The notes under the pieces were generated by a model. That model made no database searches. It was not told where the DNA came from and saw only the letters and a list, made by a program, of their open reading frames with translations. The position numbers and the translations under genes were made by a program. From positions 8,655,671-8,719,670 of the forward strand of contig NC_087064.1 of assembly GCF_963678635.1 (NCBI RefSeq): DNA of 64,000 nucleotides. Reading direction: 5' to 3'. Position 1 is the first letter of the stretch. Each line of letters begins with the position of its first letter. This stretch comes from Symsagittifera roscoffensis. Lineage: Eukaryota; Xenacoelomorpha; Acoela; Convolutidae. Positions 57,001 to 64,000 of the stretch are shown here, one piece after another.

Positions 57001-57894
57001 CATATAGTTTGGACTGCAGGAAAAAATCTTGCATTACCAGACACCTTAAGTCGAAATACACCACCTGAATTACTTACACGAAAAACAACAGTTGAAATAC
57101 CCAAAAACATAAAATTCTACCTTGCAGAAAACGAAACATCACCCCGATTAGAATGCAAATATGCAGTTAAAACTGATATTGAACAATCACAAATAAATAA
57201 TTTACAACATTTCCCACTTTATTTAGATTGTCAAAATAATCATTATGAAGTTGACCTACTTGGAACATCAACTTTTAAACCAATTCCATATTCCCAATGG
57301 ATAAAAAATAACACCCAACAAAAACGAACAAAACAACACCAAACTAAAAAAGACCATTTTCCACTAATTGAAAAAGAAGATTTAACTGATAAAATAAATT
57401 TATCAGGACCACAAACAAATGATTCAAAATACACAATAAATCAAGTTTTTGACCTTCATGACCCATTAGATACAATACCCTTATCTAAATTCGAAATTGA
57501 AAACATTTTTCTCCCTCCAACAGAAACGATTACAATTTCAACACTGAAACAATATCAAAATCTTGACCCGATAATTAGACAACTAAAATCATGGCACAAA
57601 TATAAAACTAAACCTACCAAAGCAGATTCAACCATACTAGGCAACAAGACACTCCTCCGATATTTTCGCAAATTTAACTACACAACAATTAATGAAACTA
57701 CAGACCTTTTAGAATACAACTTAAACGAATCCATAGTCCCCTGTCTTCCTTTAAGTATGATTCTCATCGCTTTTAATATTTCACATACACAAAATATTAA
57801 AGGACACTCTGGATCAGAAAAAAACATATTCAAATTTTATACAAAATTTTTACTTCCCAAATGCACCAATTTGGATAAAAGTACTATGCAATGA
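51040..57894 (+). CDS. gag-pol: Gag-Pol polyprotein of copy 2, intact through RNase H, breaks in the integrase zinc-binding domain
   Basis: A 2,284-codon frame without interruption through the N-terminal extension, capsid-like domain, CCHC knuckle, N/R/S-rich tail, protease (DSGA), RT with YLDD at about residue 1737, and RNase H (CDASNFGIG at about 1885). This shows that the family encodes Gag and Pol in a single frame with no programmed frameshift at the Gag/Pol border, unlike most Ty3/gypsy elements. A run of seven A at 57818-57824, one longer than in copy 1, shifts the frame within the integrase HHCC domain, and the reading ends shortly after at 57894. The RT module itself looks catalytically complete. 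Confidence 0.9.
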   Translation: MSSTHTPGDETPDDDEIFPFIVDADTDRGQHIFCQNLLVNLFEPGISPCKTEFPDVKIKRQIIDHYLKDICNITQQYGIYSIEFTSPNHNNRTYTIQTDDLDLEFSKVFSEYIKSIQYHNSQRANSIFTNEVFAIIYSYISILENELPLTNVSPTETSKHLRVRHEITLLSSYLNIIKENFTKDDVSQHTKHDLQKILAWFIIDYFTHNIDLIAQARKNFRPQNSNDDTAITEQSDYVWDPEWSHPAFISFPQSISSQAIGTISYIRDYVRVIPLTIDATPLNYNTFLPDTQNNSLNSTVIHNENLNGTRNLTQQDIQTPSHFINEEIVHTTTTQQSISPIRPNLTTPRNTNLSQTQVTLQSTVKPSVAPKYSHMDYQTYRPMTIPSKTRKTFTRNNFADHNYNYTHPSKTNYQPQRNFNQYTKPRNWDNPTAQYNSKNFQPNPPQDRSENYPFFQQNKNKKQTSYQMDYLSSDDDFLQPDIFAPNTQEYRRQGIQKTRTNHRNFSPQPIDAQHQQPIQQQNLINTQSFQPIQQHNPMTAHSYQASQMQNEIPLPYYLQQHEITRNQFSNFSQMPNAAESLQMTMNPYLMGGSSITSNKPLMVFTGTDPEYSVEDYLNAVTANLILNIGPEPINTPLHQNWIHRRTALIQTTLDGAAQKWFSVLPLEIKSNWKRFTQEFSKMFDSERNKQQQRVLCNEIRRLPNETIKQIAVRIETLVRKAYSLNTHDYKNTKMTEILMMTLTPQLRKIAIKKRASHPSSIREPDLDFRKLVDKLEQAEITMKLEETENLKLQYVNKIETTPTNINNIQESETDLVEKITEILNIYEKNPNFKGKPSFKKWCNYCRRYGHSISECRQKQQDNQNKPQKYKEPNKSFYQYMKKDQNLPNKTVHSNNSSGKPLPNNTNYTRNQSPYNSSYRGRSPERRNTNNSSQNHYNRPNSRNNYSRSNSNTQRFVSRSNSQSRNNYYPNNQSRNSSYNRNRKYSYNRNRSYSNNRNQNYPNNQSRNNSYNRSNYNRPNNNYQNRSRNNSQNRHPSYNNRYRNYSQSPHRNNNNYNNSNNRHRSSTPKHQRQINQVQANPETTSDPPGIDDTVTDTLQLNQINCTSSDSESDTENTLSINMIKVENDYESVIYEQPFPSHIYENQSEFLQNYYTTPINSTPTTQETNAKNTTEQPNQSVKTKCLNTNHIYQNIQKEQPKEKIWTIPFLLESPRNKEFQPPDLEIDFLIDSGAESNIINIPTWNEIKTLHPKLTPLETSSKLATAQGSTLINYGKIQLFLLPTRTMEQSKILNKPFKQIFHITDIKYNIIGIPFISKYIPTINILNSKILIKDKYTKTKETSLTFFQRLNKQPPFFSKFYPIFNQQRKHLKPLSGNIYNFSIKQVHQYDKEQNKQKFYMSDFEFKPIHKFFKITISSIKYLKNSNSDIISLHVYNNTPYQVTLPLGLLGYCETNATISPLHEKAYRVNNILQLLDICQSTILNEELSINNIISNENRNTDYFTKTPYFKPTFNISNYTEDQQKFLTMFNFQHSQITQDEFEKLAKQLIKYSSVYATSKFDVGKISSSLHLPLKPDAVFKKQRASKVPIHLHDKVNRLLDILEQYNIISPVNKEEQPKGNTFINPVIILAKGESLKIVLDARYLNSLIDESKCNWPIEPIQVILTKINGKYFTTADMNSAYNQMPLDEQSRRLTQFVIGNQQYEFNRLFYGISIGPAAFSAFMSKIFRPLILKKNAITYLDDVFMQSQTKDEMFNVLEKYHQILQNENLKAAPDKSHFFLTRVKFLGHNIERKTITPLKSRIDAIQKLQPPTNKKKIQEFLGMLNFLSKYVYKMQLYLRPFYNILRQQNNFEWNTEHQARFEEIKKLLTEQISNTIPDPDQPFYAMCDASNFGIGAALLQSHNGTNKMNLISANSRLFTQAELRLSTLMRECTAIIYTLTEYEFLILGSQHPTVLFTDHKPIIFLFTQKSNPNHRVYRFQLILMKFPNLHIVWTAGKNLALPDTLSRNTPPELLTRKTTVEIPKNIKFYLAENETSPRLECKYAVKTDIEQSQINNLQHFPLYLDCQNNHYEVDLLGTSTFKPIPYSQWIKNNTQQKRTKQHQTKKDHFPLIEKEDLTDKINLSGPQTNDSKYTINQVFDLHDPLDTIPLSKFEIENIFLPPTETITISTLKQYQNLDPIIRQLKSWHKYKTKPTKADSTILGNKTLLRYFRKFNYTTINETTDLLEYNLNESIVPCLPLSMILIAFNISHTQNIKGHSGSEKNIFKFYTKFLLPKCTNLDKSTMQ

Positions 57895-59269
57895 CTGTAT
57901 AGTATGTCAACTAAATAAACCTTACCCAAATCAAAAACAAATAGCACAAAAACAAGATTTTAAAGGACAAAGTTTGTACTTTAATCACCGTATCTCATTT
58001 GATACTAAAGGCCCAATTTCACCCTCATCAGAAGGAAACTCCTACATTATGGTAATTGTTGACGCATTTACACATTATGTAGCACTTAACCCAGTACCAC
58101 ATTGTAACGCTTATTACGCTTACACAACACTCTATGAACACTGGATAGCAAAATTTGGACTACCAGAAATTTTAGTTACAGACAACGGTACAGAATTCAT
58201 AAATAATGAAATTATCACACTATGTCATTTATACAACATTAAACACAAACCACGTACATCTCATGCACCTTGGACAAACGGCTTAGTCGAAGGTATGAAC
58301 CGTTCACTACAAGAATATCTTAGATGTATCATCAACGGAAATGATACAAAATATACCGAATGGTCAGCAGATGTAAAATTATTTCCCTTCGCATATAACT
58401 CACAATTTACGACAACACTAGGAATGTCACCATATGAAATGGTTTTTAACCAAAAGCCACGCAAACCAATAATGTTTACAGCAAATTCTCATAAAAACGC
58501 ACAAGGTTATTGTCAACCAAATAAAGACTCAATTTGTTATAACCTACCTTTACATACACACGATGAAGATCATTTTCATCACCCACAAATTCTTAAATTA
58601 GCCTCCGGTACACACACCGAATGGATTTTAAATAGAGATAAGAAACACAATGAAATTTACCAAAAAATAACGAAAAAGTTATTACAAAGACAAAACATAA
58701 ATGAACAAATCAATTCACGTTTTACACCAGCTTCCGATTTAAAAATTGGAACATTTGTTCTCATACCTAATTTTAATACTCAAAAAGGAATTTCTAAAAA
58801 ATTACAACCCCTCCGAAAAGGACCCTACCAAATAATTGCAAGACCCACTGATGTCACATATAAAATTACCGACTCCAATAAAAAAGAAATCGTTCAGCAC
58901 CGAAACAACCTATTACCTTACTACCCAAAAGAATACGCACTCCGCGAATTAACCCAATTATATTCCTTCACAGGATTAAAAATAGTTCAAAACGAACCAC
59001 ATCTGAAAAATACAGAACAAAATGATAACCCCACCGAAAATCAAAACACAAAACCAACCGCTGCCAAAAACACTACAAAAAATCTAGACCATAAAGAATC
59101 CCAAAAGCAAAGAAAAAATAGAAAAATGACAGAACAAATAATACCCCAAGAAGAAATAGACAAATCAGAACATAGAAAAACAACAAGACTCCGAAATCAA
59201 CCACGTAAAAACTACAAAATGTTCATCCCCCAATCTAAAATATTAAAGAAAGTAGAATTTAAAAAGTAA
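57825..59269 (+). CDS. pol: Integrase remainder of copy 2 (after frameshift)
   Basis: Continues in the +1 frame from the A-run. It carries the CxxC half of the zinc-binding domain, the catalytic triad (Asp near 57999, Asp in TDNGTEF near 58181, Glu in LVEGMNRSL near 58289), the GPY motif near 58825 and the full Lys/Gln-rich tail to TAA at 59267-59269. Combined with the 5' part, the family's Gag-Pol is about 2,740 aa. Because the break sits in a homopolymer, a sequencing error is as likely as a real mutation. Confidence 0.85.
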
Positions 59270-59869
59270 TTTTAAGATTTTATACTTCACAATCTTGAAA
59301 CCTCCGTAACATTTTTCATTTCAATTTTTCAAAATAACATGCTCACAAGTACGCAATAATTCTAGTTCAAAATAGACCAATAGGATTCATCCAATCCGCC
59401 ACTTTCTCTAACTCAAACTAAGATCAATTAGACGAATAATCTAGAACTCCAGGCACATCTCTAACTATAACTTTACAACCTCCAGGTCAAAAATAAGCAA
59501 ACCACTCCAACTTGACAGCTAAAATAAATATCACCATAATACCGTACCCCTCCCTTATCAAATAACCCAAAGATCAACAATATTTCCCCAACTCAGACCA
59601 CGAATACCCCCAAAACAAATTTGATAACTTAGCCTAAAGTAACAAAATGAAGATTTTAATTAGCCTAAAGTATAAAAATCTCACCATACCCCGGATCATT
59701 TGACAAACAAAAATAAAGAAAAAGACGACCTCCCAGTCACCATGAAAATTGCCCCCAACAAATTTTTACAAAACTCAACCCACTTGTCAAAAAACTAATA
59801 AATAATTCGACCACACTAGAAAATCGCCTCAAACAGCAAAAAATATTCGACCAAGAGATCATTTCTTAA
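59270..59869 (+). other. Pol/ORF A spacer of copy 2
   Basis: Conserved with 22755-23347; TATAAAA at 59671-59677. No coding frame. Confidence 0.5.
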
Positions 59870-60100
59870 ATGCTCTTCTCTCAAACAGTTGCTCAAATAC
59901 TTATAAATTTTAAACATTTTTTTTCAATACTTGAAGCCTTTATAATATTTCTTTTTGATATACTTGAATCTTTTCTAATAATCCTAATCATTTTTTGTAA
60001 CATTTTTTTAATTTTCTACACTATACTCGAACTATTCCTCCAACTTTCCAAAACCCTTGAATATATCCACAGGTACGATTTTAACAACTTGTCTAAATGA
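59870..60100 (+). CDS. ORF A of copy 2 (76 aa, hydrophobic)
   Basis: Same length as in copy 1, with a hydrophobic core (FLIILIIFCNIFLIFYTILE) nearly unchanged while the N-terminal 25 residues vary. The stop overlaps the ORF B start (ATGA at 60097-60100). The internal CAG/GTACGA site is conserved at 60072/60073. Confidence 0.65.
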   Translation: MLFSQTVAQILINFKHFFSILEAFIIFLFDILESFLIILIIFCNIFLIFYTILELFLQLSKTLEYIHRYDFNNLSK

Positions 60101-60285
60101 TACGAACAATTTTCAGTAGAACTGATATTTTTTTATTGTTTGTAATTTTCATAACATTTTTATCATCCCTCATTTTGACGATATGTAAATGTATAAAGAA
60201 AGCAATCATCACATTTGCCCTAGCAACAATTTTCCTAATTATTTTTTTGGAAGAATATTATAATAAACACAAATTTTCTCACTAA
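60097..60285 (+). CDS. ORF B of copy 2 (62 aa, two membrane segments)
   Basis: Nearly identical to ORF B of copy 1. The first 30 residues are unchanged and differences lie in the loop and near the C-terminus. Starts in the ATGA overlap with ORF A. Confidence 0.65.
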   Translation: MIRTIFSRTDIFLLFVIFITFLSSLILTICKCIKKAIITFALATIFLIIFLEEYYNKHKFSH

Positions 60286-60293
60286 AGTAATAA

Positions 60294-61424
60294 TTCAAAA
60301 AACTATCAAAAATTGCTACTCAACAGTCACAAAGTCAGTCTTCACCGACATCATCCCAAGATAATCCAACACCACCTTCAACTACTCAAAATCCTCAAAC
60401 ATCTACACGAATTTCTTTTCAAGATAATCCATACACTTTTGAAGAACGGCACGCTCGTTTATCTGAACCACTAGAACCAGTTCAACGACAAGCATCTCTA
60501 AGTGAACCAACATATAATCTTTACCCAACACTACCACAAGAACTAAGTAGAATACGAAACCTTAGTCAAAACCAAAACACAACAGAAATAAATAGACAAA
60601 TTATACATCCTCGACGAAATAGAAATTTTCAAACTCCCCGAGTTCATTTCGAAATACCTCAATCACCATCACAAACCACTCCAGAAAACACCACTGGTAT
60701 CACACCAGAAACTCCTACACTTTTTTCACAACGAAGCACTTCAAGTCTACCCTCAGACTACTTAGGTTCAACACCAACATCTGAACAAGCACGAGAAAAT
60801 CCTTTTAACCCCCCAAACCTAACATCACGACTGCCATATTGGACTACACATTCATTCACACAAGGTGAACCAAATTTAGTCAATGACCCCATAGACATTT
60901 CTACAGATACAACATCTTCATCACTACCCGAAACATTATCACTCCCATCAACACCATCAATTGGTCAAATCTCACCGACACCTTTTAACTTGACATTTCC
61001 AAACAACCTCGACGCAAGATACCGAGAACAATCATTAACAAATATCCCTTTAAGATTAGATTGGAATACATTCACAGCACCTCCACCATTATTTGGACAA
61101 CATCAAGAAAGTAACCGCCTTCATAACTGGGCACTTAATAGATTACAATATCGCCAAGATATTCACAACGATATCCGTGATCACAATATTCAAATACTCC
61201 AACAAAACAGTTTACAATTAAAGTTTGAAATCACAGTTAAATTAAACAACATTACTCAACATCCCTACCCATTAAATCCACCTAACATAACAGCTCAATC
61301 ACTACCACCACCATTTATAACTACTGAAGTAATATATAAATACGACAGATATACCAAAAACACAATTGGTTACATTACATTTTATAACCCATACTCAGGA
61401 TTATCATACACATGTATATTCTAA
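60294..61424 (+). CDS. ORF C of copy 2 (ATG-less open frame)
   Basis: Open from just after the ORF B region to TAA at 61422-61424, again with no ATG. Composition and C-terminal folded region match copy 1. The frame offset from ORF B is one base different from copy 1, which argues against readthrough from ORF B and for splicing or another start mechanism. The last 13 nt overlap the Env start. Confidence 0.6.
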   Translation, partial: FKKLSKIATQQSQSQSSPTSSQDNPTPPSTTQNPQTSTRISFQDNPYTFEERHARLSEPLEPVQRQASLSEPTYNLYPTLPQELSRIRNLSQNQNTTEINRQIIHPRRNRNFQTPRVHFEIPQSPSQTTPENTTGITPETPTLFSQRSTSSLPSDYLGSTPTSEQARENPFNPPNLTSRLPYWTTHSFTQGEPNLVNDPIDISTDTTSSSLPETLSLPSTPSIGQISPTPFNLTFPNNLDARYREQSLTNIPLRLDWNTFTAPPPLFGQHQESNRLHNWALNRLQYRQDIHNDIRDHNIQILQQNSLQLKFEITVKLNNITQHPYPLNPPNITAQSLPPPFITTEVIYKYDRYTKNTIGYITFYNPYSGLSYTCIF

Positions 61425-64000
61425 AATTATTAATTTTTTTCCAACTCCTTTTTCCAGTAACCTCAAATCAAAACATAAACCCTTCCCCCCGTACAGGACC
61501 ACAAGATTTATTAGTAACACATTACGATTGCGAAGAAAATGAACAAAAAACACTACACAAATATGCAATAAATCAAGTATCACAATGTGAAACAGAACCA
61601 CAAGCTATAGAAACCACAGATGTAATAGCAACACTCTATTCAAAAGCCCGAGCAACAACAGTTACAGGTTATAAATTCACAGCAACATTTTCCGAAAAGA
61701 AAGTACATTGTTCACAAGTCTCGAACGGAAACAAAAACCGACTTGACCATGAATCATTCTATCAAAGTAATATAGAACGTCTTTTACATCTCAATCCCGA
61801 CGATTGTAAGAATGAATTACTTAGACTAAACATCACACAAAATAAAAACACCCAAAGAAAGTTAGTTAATTTTCAAGTTTTTCCAGACTCTGTACATCAA
61901 TCACAACTTGAAAGACACCAAGGACATATAAAACTAGACGAAAAATACCCGTATAACGGCGCACACGGACGATTAACCTATGACCTACATGATAAACATT
62001 GGATACCACACATTGGTATAAATAACCCATCAAACTGCAAAGCAGACACAAAAAATAAAGGATACCAAGAAATAATGTTTTTCGATTGGAAAATACAACT
62101 CGAAAAAATACAACTCACACGAGATTTATCTGATAATACAATGATCTATCAAGGAATCCGACTACCTTGTAAAAATGATCAAGGATATTGCGACCCTACA
62201 ACAAGAACACAAGCAACAATTGTTTGGTTCCCCGAAGATACATGTACAACATTTCAAGTAGCAAAAATACACGCTCGTATGATAAAATTTCACGAAAAAT
62301 ATTTCATACAATCAATTCCTTATGAACAAGTCCATCCATCACGAAAACTAAGTTCTAATTTTAGAAACATTGACAATATAGAAAATAAATTGACACGTTT
62401 TCAAATATATCAAGAAACAGAACTTGCATGTAAATACAGGAATCCACTTCACAGAACACAATACTCTGAAATATTAGTTGAATACGAAAAAGGATTCGAC
62501 ATGACCACTGGAAAAGTAAAAATCGACCCATATGCCACAGGTCATCCTCCAAACGAAGGAACATCCTATATACCAGTTAATTTTGAAAAAAGCAACGGAC
62601 AACCTGGTGGACATCTAAAACCTTATGACACCAGAAGCACACGCTTACAAGAATTATCACTAATGAATACTACATATTTCGGTAATATCCACTATGATAT
62701 TCATTTGGATATGAAACTAGACTATACAATTAGCCGCATTTTTCAAGAAATGTCACTCTCCGAATTAGAAACACTACACCAACTATGTGAATTGGAACGA
62801 ACACAAATATTACAATCACTTGCACTAGCAGTATTAAAAATACCCTACGCAGGATATTTATTATCAGGAAATAGATCAAATTTTTTAGACTACGAAGGAA
62901 ACATCTTATGGTTTTATACTTGTACCAAAAAAGTATCACCACTATACGTTTTTGAAGATAAACGATGTTATAAAAGAATCCCTATCTTTTATAAGAATAA
63001 AGTACATTTCGTGGATACACTTTCACGAAGAACCTATTTCTGGGATACCGCAGTCCCATGTGGATCAGAAAATAGCCACAATGTAGTACAACTAAACCCT
63101 GATGAAAATAAATATTATCTTCTCACTCCATATCCCACATTAATGCAATCACTCAAAAAATTTTCACCAGAAAGCATTCGCGCTATCGCTCGAAACCCAA
63201 ATATAGACTTACAATCAATAGGAATCTATTCAAAATCAGATATTCAACATCACATTAGAACACAACAATTCCAAGAATTATTAACACAAATGGACACTAT
63301 ACAAAGACAATCAATTGACCAAAATCTACGCAAACTTGCAGAAACCGCAGGTTTTGCCGATATCTACACACAAGACTATAGCGGATATTTTAAAGACATT
63401 AAAGATTATATATATCTAAACGGCGAAAAATACCGTCCCCAAGATATATCACCAATCAACATTTTTAGCTTTGTTACACTCAAGAATGAAATCCTTGATT
63501 TTCTAGGATGGCCCTACTACATCTATGAAAAATTGACTATTTTATACGCAATGTTTAATTTTATTGGATTTCTTTTCTCACTCTTAAAAGGAATCTACAA
63601 TACATGTGCTATACACACACAAGTAAACAGACAAGCAAGCGTAGCACGCATACTCTTTGCAGGATTTTTTGGAATTTTTTCCACATCTATAAACAAAATT
63701 CTTTTAGACGCACAAATAAAAGAATATAACACAAAAATAACAACACGACAAAATACATACGACGAAGAACATAACAATGTCGACACACAGCCAACGGCAC
63801 CACAATTACCAGCCCTACCAAATAACCATCCACTATCCCTAGTCCCACGAAATTTTCGAAATTTAGCAATCACACATAATCCAAATTTTCGACTCAATAC
63901 ATCGCAAAGTCCCGTCCAACATATAATGACACATCAATTACAAGATGAGAATACTTATGAACAAATTATTGAACAGCCCCATACCACCGCTTTTCAATCT
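61412..64000 (+). CDS. env: Env glycoprotein of copy 2, open to the window edge (863 codons)
   Basis: ATG at 61412, inside the ORF C terminus, opens a signal peptide (LKLLIFFQLLFPVTS) in frame with the Cys-rich ectodomain; I found no stop before the edge. The same jingchuviral-like core as in copy 1 is present (YLLSGNRSNFL through CYKRIPIFY to the PYP motif, about 62850-63140), followed by a membrane segment near 63530-63590. One cysteine in the core (position of FCDT in copy 1) is Trp here, so a disulphide may be lost. The C-terminal tail and ORF E lie beyond 64000. This copy shows the native arrangement of the N-terminus that is broken in copy 1. Confidence 0.75.
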   Translation, partial: MYILKLLIFFQLLFPVTSNQNINPSPRTGPQDLLVTHYDCEENEQKTLHKYAINQVSQCETEPQAIETTDVIATLYSKARATTVTGYKFTATFSEKKVHCSQVSNGNKNRLDHESFYQSNIERLLHLNPDDCKNELLRLNITQNKNTQRKLVNFQVFPDSVHQSQLERHQGHIKLDEKYPYNGAHGRLTYDLHDKHWIPHIGINNPSNCKADTKNKGYQEIMFFDWKIQLEKIQLTRDLSDNTMIYQGIRLPCKNDQGYCDPTTRTQATIVWFPEDTCTTFQVAKIHARMIKFHEKYFIQSIPYEQVHPSRKLSSNFRNIDNIENKLTRFQIYQETELACKYRNPLHRTQYSEILVEYEKGFDMTTGKVKIDPYATGHPPNEGTSYIPVNFEKSNGQPGGHLKPYDTRSTRLQELSLMNTTYFGNIHYDIHLDMKLDYTISRIFQEMSLSELETLHQLCELERTQILQSLALAVLKIPYAGYLLSGNRSNFLDYEGNILWFYTCTKKVSPLYVFEDKRCYKRIPIFYKNKVHFVDTLSRRTYFWDTAVPCGSENSHNVVQLNPDENKYYLLTPYPTLMQSLKKFSPESIRAIARNPNIDLQSIGIYSKSDIQHHIRTQQFQELLTQMDTIQRQSIDQNLRKLAETAGFADIYTQDYSGYFKDIKDYIYLNGEKYRPQDISPINIFSFVTLKNEILDFLGWPYYIYEKLTILYAMFNFIGFLFSLLKGIYNTCAIHTQVNRQASVARILFAGFFGIFSTSINKILLDAQIKEYNTKITTRQNTYDEEHNNVDTQPTAPQLPALPNNHPLSLVPRNFRNLAITHNPNFRLNTSQSPVQHIMTHQLQDENTYEQIIEQPHTTAFQS

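Larger units (their letters stand above)
48934..64000 (+). mobile_element. Giant env-bearing Ty3/gypsy-like LTR retroelement, copy 2 (cut by window edge)
   Basis: Same family and gene order as copy 1, with a few percent nucleotide divergence by eye. It contains the 5' LTR, PBS, ORF0, leader, ORF1, Gag-Pol, ORFs A to C and most of Env. It differs from copy 1 in having Pol intact through RT (YLDD in frame) and an unbroken Env start, but has its own one-base insertion in the integrase zinc-binding region. The 3' end and target duplication are outside the window. Confidence 0.92.

Noticed and set aside
60990..61424. A 144-aa ORF starting at 60990
   Set aside because: It begins at TTG, not ATG, and is only the last part of the longer ATG-less ORF C.

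Overview
This is a eukaryotic, AT-rich window, most probably from an invertebrate animal. Host genes are split by spliceosomal introns and encode type II (Golgi-type) glycosyltransferases of the GT92 and GT31 families. Long stretches are gene-free and hold short inverted-repeat transposons. Nothing visible fixes the phylum.

The window is dominated by two copies of one giant Ty3/gypsy-like LTR retroelement. Copy 1 is complete at 12398-31309 (18.9 kb), with 410-bp LTRs that look identical and a 4-bp target duplication (CAGC). Copy 2 starts at 48934 and runs off the right edge. Both carry, in order: LTR, primer-binding site, a small ORF (ORF0, 77 aa), a structured leader, a basic ORF1 (155 aa), one very long Gag-Pol frame (about 2,740 aa: capsid, CCHC knuckle, N/R/S-rich tail, protease, RT, RNase H, integrase), two small hydrophobic proteins (ORF A, ORF B), an ATG-less proline/serine/threonine/glutamine-rich frame (ORF C), and an envelope glycoprotein that resembles those of jingchuviral (chuvirus-like) negative-strand viruses. 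Copy 1 also shows a 602-aa ORF E of unknown function. Four junctions overlap as stop/start pairs (ORF1/Gag, A/B, C/Env, Env/E), which suggests coupled translation of a polycistronic RNA. Copy 1 has three frame breaks (two in Pol, one in Env) despite its apparently identical LTRs. Copy 2 has one break (integrase), and its Env is open to the window edge.

Left flank (1-12397): exons of a GT92-like gene on the minus strand with MITEs in its large intron, a decayed gypsy-like element, diverged duplications, and a short host reading frame into which copy 1 inserted. Middle (31310-48933): three further MITE/foldback families, several exon-like islands, and a complete three-exon GT31 gene on the minus strand. 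Copy 2 lies 9 bp upstream of that gene's start codon.

The candidate novel system is the retroelement itself: a gypsy-type retrovirus-like element with a chuvirus-like glycoprotein, twin membrane micro-proteins, pre-gag accessory genes, overlapping-codon architecture and possibly an antisense captured gene beside the 3' LTR.
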